Part shown: positions 18,001 to 26,100 of the stretch, in pieces
How positions within the stretch are numbered: the first letter of the stretch is position 1
How the letters are laid out: every line of letters begins with the position of its first letter
Made by a program: the position numbers and the translations under genes
The notes under the pieces: generated by a model
Databases searched by the model: none
Told to the model about the DNA's origin: nothing
What the model saw: only the letters and a program-made list of their open reading frames with translations
Assembly: GCA_024226555.1 (NCBI GenBank)
Contig: JAAELO010000508.1
Span: forward strand, 107,279 to 145,111
Origin: Desulfobacterales bacterium
GTDB lineage: Bacteria; Desulfobacterota; Desulfobacteria; Desulfobacterales; JAAELO01
DNA: 37,833 nt
Direction of reading: 5' to 3'

Positions 18001-21000
18001 AATATTAGATTTTAATATTCTATTCACAGACCCAGTGACAACTGCGCCATAATTTGAATTGGTATAATCAAAATTGGTTATCTGAATATCTATTAATTGT
18101 GCACCAGATGTTGTATTTGTTCCACTCTCATGGCCATTATTAATAACAACCTTATCAAATTCAATTTCTGAATTAAAATTTACTACTATTCTTTGATTTG
18201 TTACTTCAGTTGCATTACTTCTCCAGCCATTGTTAGTATCTGAACCTATTTTGGATTTGCCAGTAATAAAAATATTATTAGCTTTAAAGTTCGAATTATC
18301 AGCAGTGGAATGACATGTGAAATCAGACTCTGTATAAGGTAATAAAACATCCTCTTTATAAAATTCAATCGATCTTAATCTTATGTAATCTGTGGCACCA
18401 TGGTTATTAGCTATATCAAATACAACAGATTTTGCTTTCCATTTAGGCGGTGTAACCTTTTCATCTGTTTGAAATCCCATATAGAATTGATCAGATTCTC
18501 CATTAACATCTACCAGACTACCTACTTTTATTCCATTTTTAGTAAAATCTTTTAGAGAATCAGTATCGGTATATTCTAGACTATCTGCATTTGTTTTTAA
18601 TCTCTTAAGTGGTCCCCGTATTGTATCAAATACAGCCCAGTCATTATTTCCACCCTTTGTAAGAACCATTCCACCATTTTCATTTGAGATAAAGTCCATA
18701 CCCATATCCACTTCACGCTCTGAAGAAGTTCCAGGAGATGACTTTGCTGTCGTATTAATAACTTTATTATCAGCAGGAACAGAGACAACTTCAGCAAAAG
18801 CCATAATTAAATATTTTTCATGCTGTGTTGTCGACGGCGATGTGATTTTTGATCCGTTAATGAATGGTCGATAATCAAGAGCATCTGTCAATTTAGCTTT
18901 TGTTATACTTGTACTCATTACTACATCTTGAAATTCATTATCTTTAGTATATATCCGCCAATCATATGCACCATCAAGAGCTTTGATAATAATTACCTGA
19001 GGCTCAAAACCACAATCAAAGGTTTGTGAAGGATCAGCTTTCATAAAAGCTGTTGCACCTTCAACACCAGTTAGACCGGGTTCAATATATGACAAGTCCT
19101 TACCAAAGAAACAATAATCTTTAATTGTATGATCCCTATCAGCTAAATTTTCATAATTTCCTATTGAATAGCACTCAGAAGTTGGTCCTTCATTATTATT
19201 AAAACCAATATTTGATATTGGAACATCAGCAGTATTTAACCACAAACCTTGAGTTGCAAGCATTTTATCAGAACATACTGCCCAATGACGATTTGCATTG
19301 ATATCTTTTGTGAATTTGAAACACAACTTCATTCCATCCATTTCTGGTGGATTTTTAATTTGTTCAGCAACACCTCTACCTGTTCTTGTATGGAATGCAA
19401 ATCCATTATTCGGATTATATCTCCATGGTGTATACATTATTGTTTGCGGAGTAGCCGAATCAGCAGGACCATGTGGAGAAAGTCTCCCCGACCAGACTGT
19501 TTCTCCATTTGGGATTGATGTATCCCAAACTGTATGGGAAGTATCAAGTGTTTGGTCAGTGAAGACTACATCAAGGTCTTTAACACCATAGTTTGTATGA
19601 CTTGTCCCAAAATTATGAGCATTGTTAACATCAACATGAGTAATGTCAATTGGTGAATTAAATACAATAATTAATGTTTGTTCAATAATCATGTTATCAT
19701 TTGTCAACCATTGATTATTACCATGCGAGCCTGTTAATGGTAGTAATGTATCAAAAGCTTTATAAGCTGAATAATTAATTGAAAGCTCAGAGGAAGCATA
19801 TACTGCAAAATCAGAGGTTGTATAATTATATCTTTCAACCCCATTGTAAAATTCTAAACTTCGAAAACCTGTTCTTAGATCTGATCCCCAGTTATTATGG
19901 CATTTAAATACTACAGATTTAACACCCTCATAAATCTTTTTCTGTTCCTTTTTTGTTGTTTGGAAAGCAAAAAATTTGCTTTCTTCATTTGAAGTATTAA
20001 GTCCTGTATCGCTACCAATTTCGATACCTTTATCAGTAAATTTTCTTGTATCTGTATCTCGTGTATACAAAGCTATAGCGTCATCCATAAGTAAGAATTG
20101 ATCATCGAGCATATCCGAATCTTTAAACCTTGTATTATGACCAATTCCAATACCTTTCCCAAATGCAATCCCACCGAACTGATTCACAGAGTTCTGTGTA
20201 ACAAAATCCATTCCAAAATCAAGTTCACGAACAACGCCATTTCCGGTATAGGAATGTTCATCTGCGATCTTCACATTTGATGTTTTGTAAGAAATATCAT
20301 TTAAGGCAAGAATCGCTTGCCTTGGAGAGTTTGAGACATTATTATGTTCATTTGAGATTTTCCCTTCAACAAGTTCTGGAACATTAAGAATATCTCGTGC
20401 TTCAGAAGGTGTAAGGTCTTCAATCTTATCAGATTCATTACCTTTTCTACCAATGATTGTATTTGGTTCAACTTTTAAAGAAACAGGTTCTCCAGCAACA
20501 TCAGCCTTAAGAATAGTATTCTCACCAAAATTTTCACGGATCACATTTGATGAAGATGTGGCAGTTATAGTAACATTTTCGGTATTACTCATTTTAATAA
20601 TCAGATTTACTACCTGCTCCACATTCACGGCAGATGTATTATCTGGAAGAAAATCGGCTTCACTTGAATTGCAATAAAGAAACAGAATCTCTTTTGATTC
20701 GTCTACCGGGTCCTTAACATATAACCCTACCTCATGGACATAAAAACCTGTATCTACAAATTCATTATCATAGGAGACTGTGATCTTAACACTCTCATCA
20801 GATAGTAATTCTTTGTTTTGAATTGCAGCGTCCTTTTTAATACTACCAATCAGAGAATTATATATTTCAGGATTTAATACATCCTCAGGGGCTCCATTTC
20901 CAATCTCAGCTCTTACGAATTCTATTTTTTTTGTGGGATCTGCCTGAACCATTGCGATAAGATCCAGACCTTTTGTTGTTACGATGTAGTTATAACTCAT
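15097..21000 (-). CDS. Giant phage tail-fibre-like protein, paralogue 2
   Basis: A 1967-residue protein with the same plan as giant 1: tail-collar-fibre N-terminus (MSYNYIVTTKGLD; AEIGNG; YVHEVGLYVKDP), linker, three fibre repeats of about 507 residues and the C-terminal tip ending YYKLMIRRKF. The first 36 residues differ from giant 3 at a single position, and the DNA there is also nearly identical, so these two genes were recently homogenised or duplicated. In repeat 3 it shares the FTEEDLTEDKYS insertion with giant 3 and not with giants 1 or 4. Its tip, in contrast, resembles giants 1 and 4 (ENMRHVTGQYY, GMGAYKRQNSNEIIVGSAK), with a longer final loop, DPADGNSTAGG. The start is supported by AAAGG about 11 bases upstream. 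Receptor binding is inferred from the family. Confidence 0.93.
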   Translation of the reverse strand: MSYNYIVTTKGLDLIAMVQADPTKKIEFVRAEIGNGAPEDVLNPEIYNSLIGSIKKDAAIQNKELLSDESVKITVSYDNEFVDTGFYVHEVGLYVKDPVDESKEILFLYCNSSEADFLPDNTSAVNVEQVVNLIIKMSNTENVTITATSSSNVIRENFGENTILKADVAGEPVSLKVEPNTIIGRKGNESDKIEDLTPSEARDILNVPELVEGKISNEHNNVSNSPRQAILALNDISYKTSNVKIADEHSYTGNGVVRELDFGMDFVTQNSVNQFGGIAFGKGIGIGHNTRFKDSDMLDDQFLLMDDAIALYTRDTDTRKFTDKGIEIGSDTGLNTSNEESKFFAFQTTKKEQKKIYEGVKSVVFKCHNNWGSDLRTGFRSLEFYNGVERYNYTTSDFAVYASSELSINYSAYKAFDTLLPLTGSHGNNQWLTNDNMIIEQTLIIVFNSPIDITHVDVNNAHNFGTSHTNYGVKDLDVVFTDQTLDTSHTVWDTSIPNGETVWSGRLSPHGPADSATPQTIMYTPWRYNPNNGFAFHTRTGRGVAEQIKNPPEMDGMKLCFKFTKDINANRHWAVCSDKMLATQGLWLNTADVPISNIGFNNNEGPTSECYSIGNYENLADRDHTIKDYCFFGKDLSYIEPGLTGVEGATAFMKADPSQTFDCGFEPQVIIIKALDGAYDWRIYTKDNEFQDVVMSTSITKAKLTDALDYRPFINGSKITSPSTTQHEKYLIMAFAEVVSVPADNKVINTTAKSSPGTSSEREVDMGMDFISNENGGMVLTKGGNNDWAVFDTIRGPLKRLKTNADSLEYTDTDSLKDFTKNGIKVGSLVDVNGESDQFYMGFQTDEKVTPPKWKAKSVVFDIANNHGATDYIRLRSIEFYKEDVLLPYTESDFTCHSTADNSNFKANNIFITGKSKIGSDTNNGWRSNATEVTNQRIVVNFNSEIEFDKVVINNGHESGTNTTSGAQLIDIQITNFDYTNSNYGAVVTGSVNRILKSNILKHPDIDDIDDKVYVDISDEWQINRSSGFGMCKTTGTGANRVFRTPLGKEPCMLWVKNINSTDSWIVYFQENSVDKGYYLNTIGVEIDTDAFEAYFSTSKPFTKNEFYLNVPNQNEYMIYAWFGDYFKDSATGEVIANDSKRVMGVKGTSAFFKGTSVTTGTQTYNTQIDDIETIIWKHRVNTGGGWQIISRGLNNFQDRYELNSTNKFGPSAEPTISINGSEITVTASSADLDHYIFMVFGREADKDTKEYVPWMNQVNHIGTGAADTSIDLGLDFSTGDNGGMVLQKSLDDPTSWIIADTLRGVEKGLHTDAINAEFTSSELLKEFTETGIKVGADVHLNKLNSEIATFGFNTTHKTNPTRRKVKSAIFKFEDWGNGGMGIRRIEFYKDTLINLVDSDFDAYTSNSTPTREAKNAFLTSGSKTGGADDTSWYTSQNATNQVLIIVFKEEQEIDYIRVNNFHNTGADTNLGVKNTKVYFTEEDLTEDKYSSFSYTDEVTNSELVYDGVFDLHHASDVECYTQYLYTPWHYNPQTGFGFFTYNGNGTEVTIPNVLGKQPTMIWWKNLESSSWVTYSKVMGNGKYGHLDSNAPINGNSVIFNDIKKDFIELKSGTNSYDHIAYVWAGDDMSILGNPQEAFGIVGTSLFTERKVADTEIELGFVPEVILVKGISTAGHWYLFVSSSNDNVFDSYTSLDTTNVLTTHPEGSTSNMWVEGTRLKFGTAYTEDHLICAFAKNTYKPQGKSIVIHGSESNPSLFSIADGFNKYQAVDKLIGYDRNVVFSFNEGDGTYYIKLNIDGTISLKNENCFYGKTNPNTGQDFFDIKKYKMFSPSGSVTPGIYIGKIVIQNDAILDVTTYQDGVEAEVEWFPVSVNSMYIKENPYFTTYVDWDIWWNSVDSDENMRHVTGQYYVSSSALGMGAYKRQNSNEIIVGSAKNHTFYSGTSGDPADGNSTAGGYYKLMIRRKF

Positions 21001-21096
21001 GTTTCTTTAACCTTTCGAAGAAATCTATTTATAAGATTTTATTATTATTTTTAGAAATCACTTTTTTGACTATTTTAGGAAAGATGGAAGGGGTTA

Positions 21097-21256
21097 TCAC
21101 TGGTTATTTATTTTTTATTGTAATAATTGTCTTTTTGGCGACCTACTGCGCTATAACGAAAATGACTACCCTCGAAATATTGTATATATTCCTTGGGAAT
21201 AATCATTTCCGTGTATATCTTGTATCTCATCCAAAAATCTTAATTATTACTGTCTG
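21097..21256. repeat. MITE-like inverted-repeat element, copy E
   Basis: It matches copy D closely: ATCACTGGTTATTTATT, then TAATAATTGTCTTTTTGGCG, a CTATAACGAAAATGAC stretch, CCTTGGGAATAATCATTTCC, and a right end whose minus-strand reading is ACAGTAATAATTAAGATTT. It lies about 100 bases upstream of the giant 2 start, so it is part of the likely promoter or leader region of that gene. Confidence 0.6.
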
Positions 21257-21325
21257 GGATTTTTTTAAATTTAATCACATAAGCCAAAAGCTATAGTCTT
21301 TAATTCAACAAAACCATAGACTGGT

Positions 21326-21380
21326 GTCATTCCCGAGAATATTTTTCTTAATTCTTTTAGAAAAATATGAGTCGGGAATC
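21326..21380. repeat. REP-like hairpin downstream of the 106-residue gene
   Basis: GTCATTCCCGA (from 21326) and TCGGGAATC (to 21380) enclose a second perfect 9-bp stem, ATATTTTTC with GAAAAATAT. It is the same architecture as the copies at 8517 and 29487 but with a different inner stem. Confidence 0.7.
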
Positions 21381-21492
21381 CATATGTTAAACAGAAGAAA
21401 ATAATAATGAACTATTTTTGAGTTTGCTCCATATCATCATACCATTGGACAGAGTGTTTTTATCCGAATCGGGAATCTTTCAATTACGAATA

Positions 21493-21813
21493 CTAAAACC
21501 ACTTCTCCGCTTTGCTTTCACGAATTTGATAAAGATAGATCTGGTCAGGTTCATCCATATCCAGTTCAGGGGTGTTTTGGCAACCCATTTCAGTTAATAG
21601 TTTCTTAGCAAAGTATAGTTGTGGAGAGCTGTTTTTCTTACTTAGAATCCATGCTTCTTCAAGCAGGTCCAGTTTATGGATATCAAGGAAGCTGTGTTTT
21701 GAATCATTTGTTAAGCCAACATACCACTGGTTGTAATTTCCACCAAAGAATTTTATCCATTTCAGAAGTTCACAGACAGTCGCTGTGAAGTCAGGTTTTA
21801 TCTCTATATACAT
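21493..21813 (-). CDS. Small protein with weak GIY-YIG-like resemblance
   Basis: A 106-residue protein. The pattern WYVGLTND (30-37), a following HK, an EAW segment, a helix with AKKLLTEMGCQ (69-79) and a final DQIYLYQI strand resembles small GIY-YIG-like proteins in which WYVGITND is followed by such a helix and a YxY strand. The first GIY tripeptide and the catalytic Arg expected after the YVG motif are not evident, so nuclease activity is doubtful. A clear AAAGGAT ribosome site lies 7 bases upstream of the ATG at 21813. It sits between giants 3 and 2 on their strand and could be cotranscribed with giant 2, although a REP hairpin intervenes. Function unknown; the family call is tentative. 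Confidence 0.7.
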   Translation of the reverse strand: MYIEIKPDFTATVCELLKWIKFFGGNYNQWYVGLTNDSKHSFLDIHKLDLLEEAWILSKKNSSPQLYFAKKLLTEMGCQNTPELDMDEPDQIYLYQIRESKAEKWF

Positions 21814-21854
21814 TATTGTATCCTTTTATCATTTGGAATAAGATCTAAATAAAT

Positions 21855-22306
21855 GGGAAGCGGGCAAGCAGTTCCCCTACAAAAAGCAAATCCTCAAATT
21901 GAGGTATGGCAGAGGGGCAAATTCTGCCACATCTATTAACTCGCAAACCCTGTGATTTACTACCGCCTCTTTCGCACGTAGAAATGGTGTTTCACTGAAG
22001 AAAATCTTCAGTTACAATTTTTACTTAATTGTAGATTAAAAAATTGTAGTTTCTACGTCTTTAATCACTCATAAACAAACTGTATGTCCAGAAACAATAA
22101 TGCAAAATAACAACAGACTAAACTGTGCATATTTATTGTCTCTTATGTTGTTTGAGTGAAAAAACTGCCCTTGGTTGCGAAAGAGGCGTTGACGGAATGG
22201 TGGTGATTCTGTAAAACATAAAGTAGCCATAGCTCTTTAGTCCTTTACGTAGTGAAGAGTTTTTGGTCAGAGACAGATGCGGAGGCTGCCACCTCTGTTC
22301 TGTCTC
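21855..22306. ncRNA. Candidate multi-branched structured RNA (strand not decided)
   Basis: A perfect 13-bp outer helix joins CGCCTCTTTCGCA (21964-21976) to TGCGAAAGAGGCG (22176-22188). Inside are two arms. Arm 1: CGTAGAAA (21977-21984) with TTTCTACG (22050-22057), enclosing hairpins ACTGAAGA/TCTTCAGT (21994-22001/22005-22012) and TACAATTTTT/AAAAATTGTA (22013-22022/22039-22048). Arm 2: TCACTC-AT-AAACAA (22065-22078) with TTGTTTGAGTGA (22048 arm aside, at 22148-22159), enclosing ACAATAA/TTATTGT. Further hairpins flank it: TGGCAGA/TCTGCCA (21907-21929) and GAGACAGA/TCTGTCTC (22270-22306, with inner GAGG/CCTC). The GC content is higher than the surroundings. No open frame explains it. It could be a structured RNA, a long leader of the 106-residue gene, or a decayed inverted-repeat element. 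Confidence 0.45.
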
Positions 22307-22510
22307 GCTTCAAAATTAAGCATATCTGGTGTTTTTAAAAAGTTCAATAGATAAATTATTTAATTTTTATACTGGTATTTAAATGTGTTCTTTTTTTGAA
22401 AATTGAGATCAATGTAATTAAAATTTCTTAAATTTAAACAGATGAGTTGGTTTTAATTGAAAATTTTAAAATACTCAGAATTGATTCCGGTATTATTTTT
22501 AACAACTGTA

Positions 22511-22671
22511 GGGAACCTCTAATAATTTGAATTTTGGATGAAAAACAACGTTTATAAAAGCTTTTAGTTTTATAAAATCTCTGCATAACAAAAAACAACG
22601 GGTTGATTTTACTACAGTTTTATTTTTGTTATATCTGTGTTTCGCAAAAAGATCAGTTATTAGAGATTCCC
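22511..22671. repeat. MITE-like inverted-repeat element, best-preserved copy
   Basis: The ends are GGGAACCTCTAATAA (22511-22525) and TTATTAGAGATTCCC (22657-22671), which pair at 14 of 15 positions. The interior is non-coding and includes TTTATAAAAGCTTTTAGTTTT and a TTTCGCAAAAAGA segment before the right end, the latter shared with the copy at 37605. This copy best defines the family. Confidence 0.75.
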
Positions 22672-22749
22672 AGTATTAACATGTTTAAAGTATACATTGT
22701 CAACGAATCCGGTCTGGATAAGAATCCAGACCGGAATTATCTATAGGGT

Positions 22750-22974
22750 GTCATTCCCGAAGTTATAAACAAATTGTTTGTTTATAAACATGAGGCCGTG
22801 TCACAAATCATTTTTTTCTGTTTTAGAGTTAAAAATATTTTCATGCCTTTTAAGATAATAGCTCAAACGGTCGTCATTCCAGAACCTGATTAAAGCTTGT
22901 TCTTAATCAGGTATCAGGAATCCAGAGATTTTTACTTAGTTTTTTTATTCATGACACAGTCTATATCGGGAATC
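22750..22974. repeat. REP-like element apparently interrupted by a second inverted-repeat element
   Basis: The left arm GTCATTCCCGA (22750-22760) is followed by a perfect 11-bp stem, TTATAAACAAA (22763-22773) with TTTGTTTATAA (22777-22787). The expected right arm TCGGGAATC appears only at about 22966-22974. Between them lies a segment whose ends are GTGTCACAAAT (22798) and ATTCATGACAC (to 22957), an imperfect inverted pair. Within that segment sits another palindrome, GTCATTCC...GGAATCC (22873-22924), with a perfect 10-bp stem ACCTGATTAA/TTAATCAGGT. Confidence 0.5.
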
Positions 22975-23018
22975 CAGGGGACCTCTAAAAGCTATGATTT
23001 AATGGCTAAAAAAAATAT

Positions 23019-23045
23019 GGATTCCCGCCTGCGCTGGGAATGACG
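23019..23045. repeat. Short CATTCCCG-type palindrome
   Basis: GGATTCCCGCC and GCTGGGAATGACG form ATTCCC/GGGAAT arms around a GC-rich loop. It is in the opposite orientation to the other REP-like copies and is shorter. Confidence 0.5.
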
Positions 23046-23127
23046 GCCATTCGTGTTTATATTTGTAAAGATCAAATTTCAATTTTTTTCACTGAAAAGA
23101 AGAGGAATTCATTTACAACACATCCAC

Positions 23128-23155
23128 ACCTGATAAAGACACAGCTTTATCAGGT
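23128..23155 (-). terminator. Perfect 11-bp hairpin after giant 3, possible terminator
   Basis: ACCTGATAAAG (23128-23138) pairs perfectly with CTTTATCAGGT (23145-23155) around a 6-base loop, about 40 bases after the giant 3 stop codon. There is no U-run on the giant strand, so it may stabilise the 3' end rather than terminate. A related stem, ACCTGATTAA/TTAATCAGGT, lies at 22884-22912. Confidence 0.45.
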
Positions 23156-23193
23156 GAGGGAAGAGACTATGTTTGTTTTAGAAAGTTTACGAA

Positions 23194-26100
23194 TTAAAAA
23201 TTTCTTCTGATAATTAGTTTATAATAACCACTATTTGAATATATTGGATCTCCTGAAGTGTTTGAATGATAAACATGACTCAAACCAGTGCCTACAATAA
23301 GCTCTTTCTCTGTTTGCCTCTTACTTGCTCCAGTTCCTCTACCCCCTGATCCATCATTATAGTAATCAATACTACCTACATGCCTTCTATTATCATCAGA
23401 ATCAGTACTATTCCACCAGATATCCCAATCTATCTCATTTGTGAAAAAAGGATTATCCTTTATATACATAGAATTATTACTAACAGGAAACCAATCAACT
23501 TTAGCTTTTGTTCCAGTCTGAAATTTCTGAACATCTAAGATTGCATCGTTCTGAATTACTATCTTTCCAATATAGATTCCCGGAACAACAGATCCTGAGG
23601 GAGAAAACATCTTGTATTCCTCAACATCAAAGAAATCCTGCCCATTGTTTGGATTTGTATCTCCGTAGAAACAATTTTGATTCTTAAGAGTAATAGTTCC
23701 ATCCATATTCAACTTAATGTAATATGTTCCATCACCCTCATTAAAAGAAAATACAACGTTCCTATCATAACCAATCAGTTTATCCACAGCCTGATATTTA
23801 TTAAAACCATTGGCTATGGAAAACAGAGACGGCTTTGATTCTGATCCATGAATTACTATGGATTTCCCCTGCGGTTTATATGTGTCTTTTGCAAAGGCGC
23901 AGATTAATCTATCTCCTACCCAATCTGTACCAAACCTCAGTTTGGTTCCTTCTATCCAAAAATTACTGTTATTTCCTTCTGTACGAGTTGTAATTACATT
24001 ACTATTATTCAAATACACATATGAATCAAAAATATTTTCTTTATTTTTACGACAATGTACAGCCCAATGAGAGCTCGCTATTTTTTTTGTTAAAACAGTA
24101 TCAGGTTTAAAACCTAACTCTATTTCAGAATCAGCAGACTTCTTTTCAGTAAAAAGTGAAGTTCCAACAACTCCAAATGCTTCCTGTGGGTTACCAAGGG
24201 TTGACATATCATCCCCAACCCACACGTATGATATATGATTATCATTAAGATCATTTACATTATTTTGTAATCCGAATTTTAATTCATTTGAATTTATCTC
24301 TTTAAAAAACTCTGTTTCTGACAAATTGATTGCCACATCTGTATCTAATACACCATATTTTTTTTCACCAACTACTTTACTATATGTTACCCAGGAACTT
24401 GAATCATTCAAATTCTTGGTCCAAATCATTGTAGGCTGTTTACCAAATACATTCTCAATTTTAATTTCAGTGCCATTTCCCTTGTGGGTAAAGAAACCAA
24501 ACCCTGTCTGTGGATTATAATGCCATGGAGTATACAAATATTGAGTATAACACTCAGCATTTGAAGCATGGTGTTGATCAAAAACCCCATCATAAACAAG
24601 TTCAGAATTTGGAACTTCATCGTTAAATGAAAAGTTTGAATATTTATCTTCTGTTAAGTCTTCTTCAGTAAAATATACTTTTGCATTTCTAACACCTTCA
24701 TCTATAAGAGTTCCATTATGATGAAAATTATCTACCCGAATATAATCGACCTCTTTTGCTGTTTTAAATACAATTATTAAAACCTGTTCACTGTTTTGAC
24801 TGGTATACCATGATGTATTATCTGCTGAATCTTTTTTAAAACCTGAAGTTATAAAAGCATTTTTAGCCTCTCTTAGTGTATATTCATTGGTAGCATAAAC
24901 ATCAAAATCTGATTCTGTTAAATTAATCAAAACATCATTGTTAGTAAGAACGTCTTTCTTATAGAACTCAATACGTCTTACTCCCATATTCCCACCACCC
25001 CAGGCATCAGCAAGCTTAAATACTGCTGATTTCACAGTTCTTCTTGTTGGTTGTGTTTTATGAGTTGTTTGAAAACCAAATGTTGCAATCTCGCTGTTAA
25101 GCCTGTTTAATCGATCAGCAGTTCCAACTTTTATACCATCTTCAGTAAATTCTTTAATTGTTTCACTTGAAACTGATTCAGCATTACTTCCATCTGTATG
25201 AAGTTCTTTTCCTGATCCTCTCAAAGTATCAGAAATTATCCAACTCCATGCTTCATTAAGATGTTTATGAAGAATCATTCCACCATTTTCACCAGTAAAA
25301 TCCATACCAAGGTCAATAGATGTATCTGTTTCACCAGTTCCTACATGGTTAACCTGATTCATCCATGGAATGTACTCTTTAGTATCTTTTTCGGCATTTC
25401 TTCCAAACACCATAAACAGATAATTATCATGATCATTATTGGTAGTCGTTACAGTAATTTCACTTCCATTAATTGAGATTGCAGGATCTGCACTAACAGC
25501 CTGCTTTGAATCAGTAGTATTTAAAAAATATCTATCCTGAAAATTATTTAGACTTTTATTAATAATGTTCCAATGACCTGTTAATCCACCTCTTGTTTTC
25601 CATATTATTGTTTCAATATCATCGATATGAGTTTTATATGTTTGAGTACCTTTTCCAGTAATAGAACCTTTAAAAAAAGCAGAAGTTCCTTTTTCCCCCA
25701 TGACTCTCTTCTGATCTACTGTTGAAATCTCTCCTGTTGCAGTGTCCTGAAAATAATCTCCAAACCATGCATAAATCATAAAATCTGAATCTGTAGACAA
25801 AAGTTTACCTAAATAAAATTCTTCTTTAGTAAAAGCTTTCTCATCAAAATGTGTTAATGATGTCTGGTTTTCCATATTACTTAGATGTAAGTGCAAAACC
25901 TTAGTTTCGCCAATGGAATGAAAATATACGTACCATTCATTCTGTAAATTTTTTACCCATAACATGCAGGGTTCTTTTCCATATGGAGTTTTTAGAACTC
26001 TATCAGCCTGAGTTCCTTTTATTTTACACATTCCAAATCCAGAGGCTCTGTTTATCTGCCATTCATCAGAAATATCAACATATGTTTTATCATCAACTAT

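Larger units (their letters stand above)
21001..21492. other. Gap between giant 2 and the 106-residue gene
   Basis: No gene is seen. An open frame on the plus strand (20973-21296) simply reads through repeat copy E and the start of giant 2. The gap holds copy E, a REP-like hairpin (21326-21380) and a half-site TCGGGAATC near 21467. Confidence 0.6.
21814..23193. other. Long non-coding stretch between giant 3 and the 106-residue gene
   Basis: About 1.4 kb without a convincing gene on either strand. It contains, in order, a structured-RNA candidate (21855-22306), an AT-rich spacer, a complete MITE-like copy (22511-22671), a nested repeat cluster (22750-22974), a small CATTCCCG palindrome (23019-23045) and a strong hairpin next to giant 3 (23128-23155). 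It is the largest non-coding interval in the window. Confidence 0.65.

Noticed and set aside
21977-22058. Group II intron domain V (TTTCGCACGTAG segment)
   Set aside because: The string resembles part of domain V, but the required 34-base hairpin with its catalytic triad is absent and no intron-encoded protein is present.
21964-22188. Retron-like RNA (outer inverted repeat with short stems and a long arm)
   Set aside because: The layout is suggestive, but no reverse transcriptase gene is nearby and the conserved branching-guanosine context is not evident on either strand.
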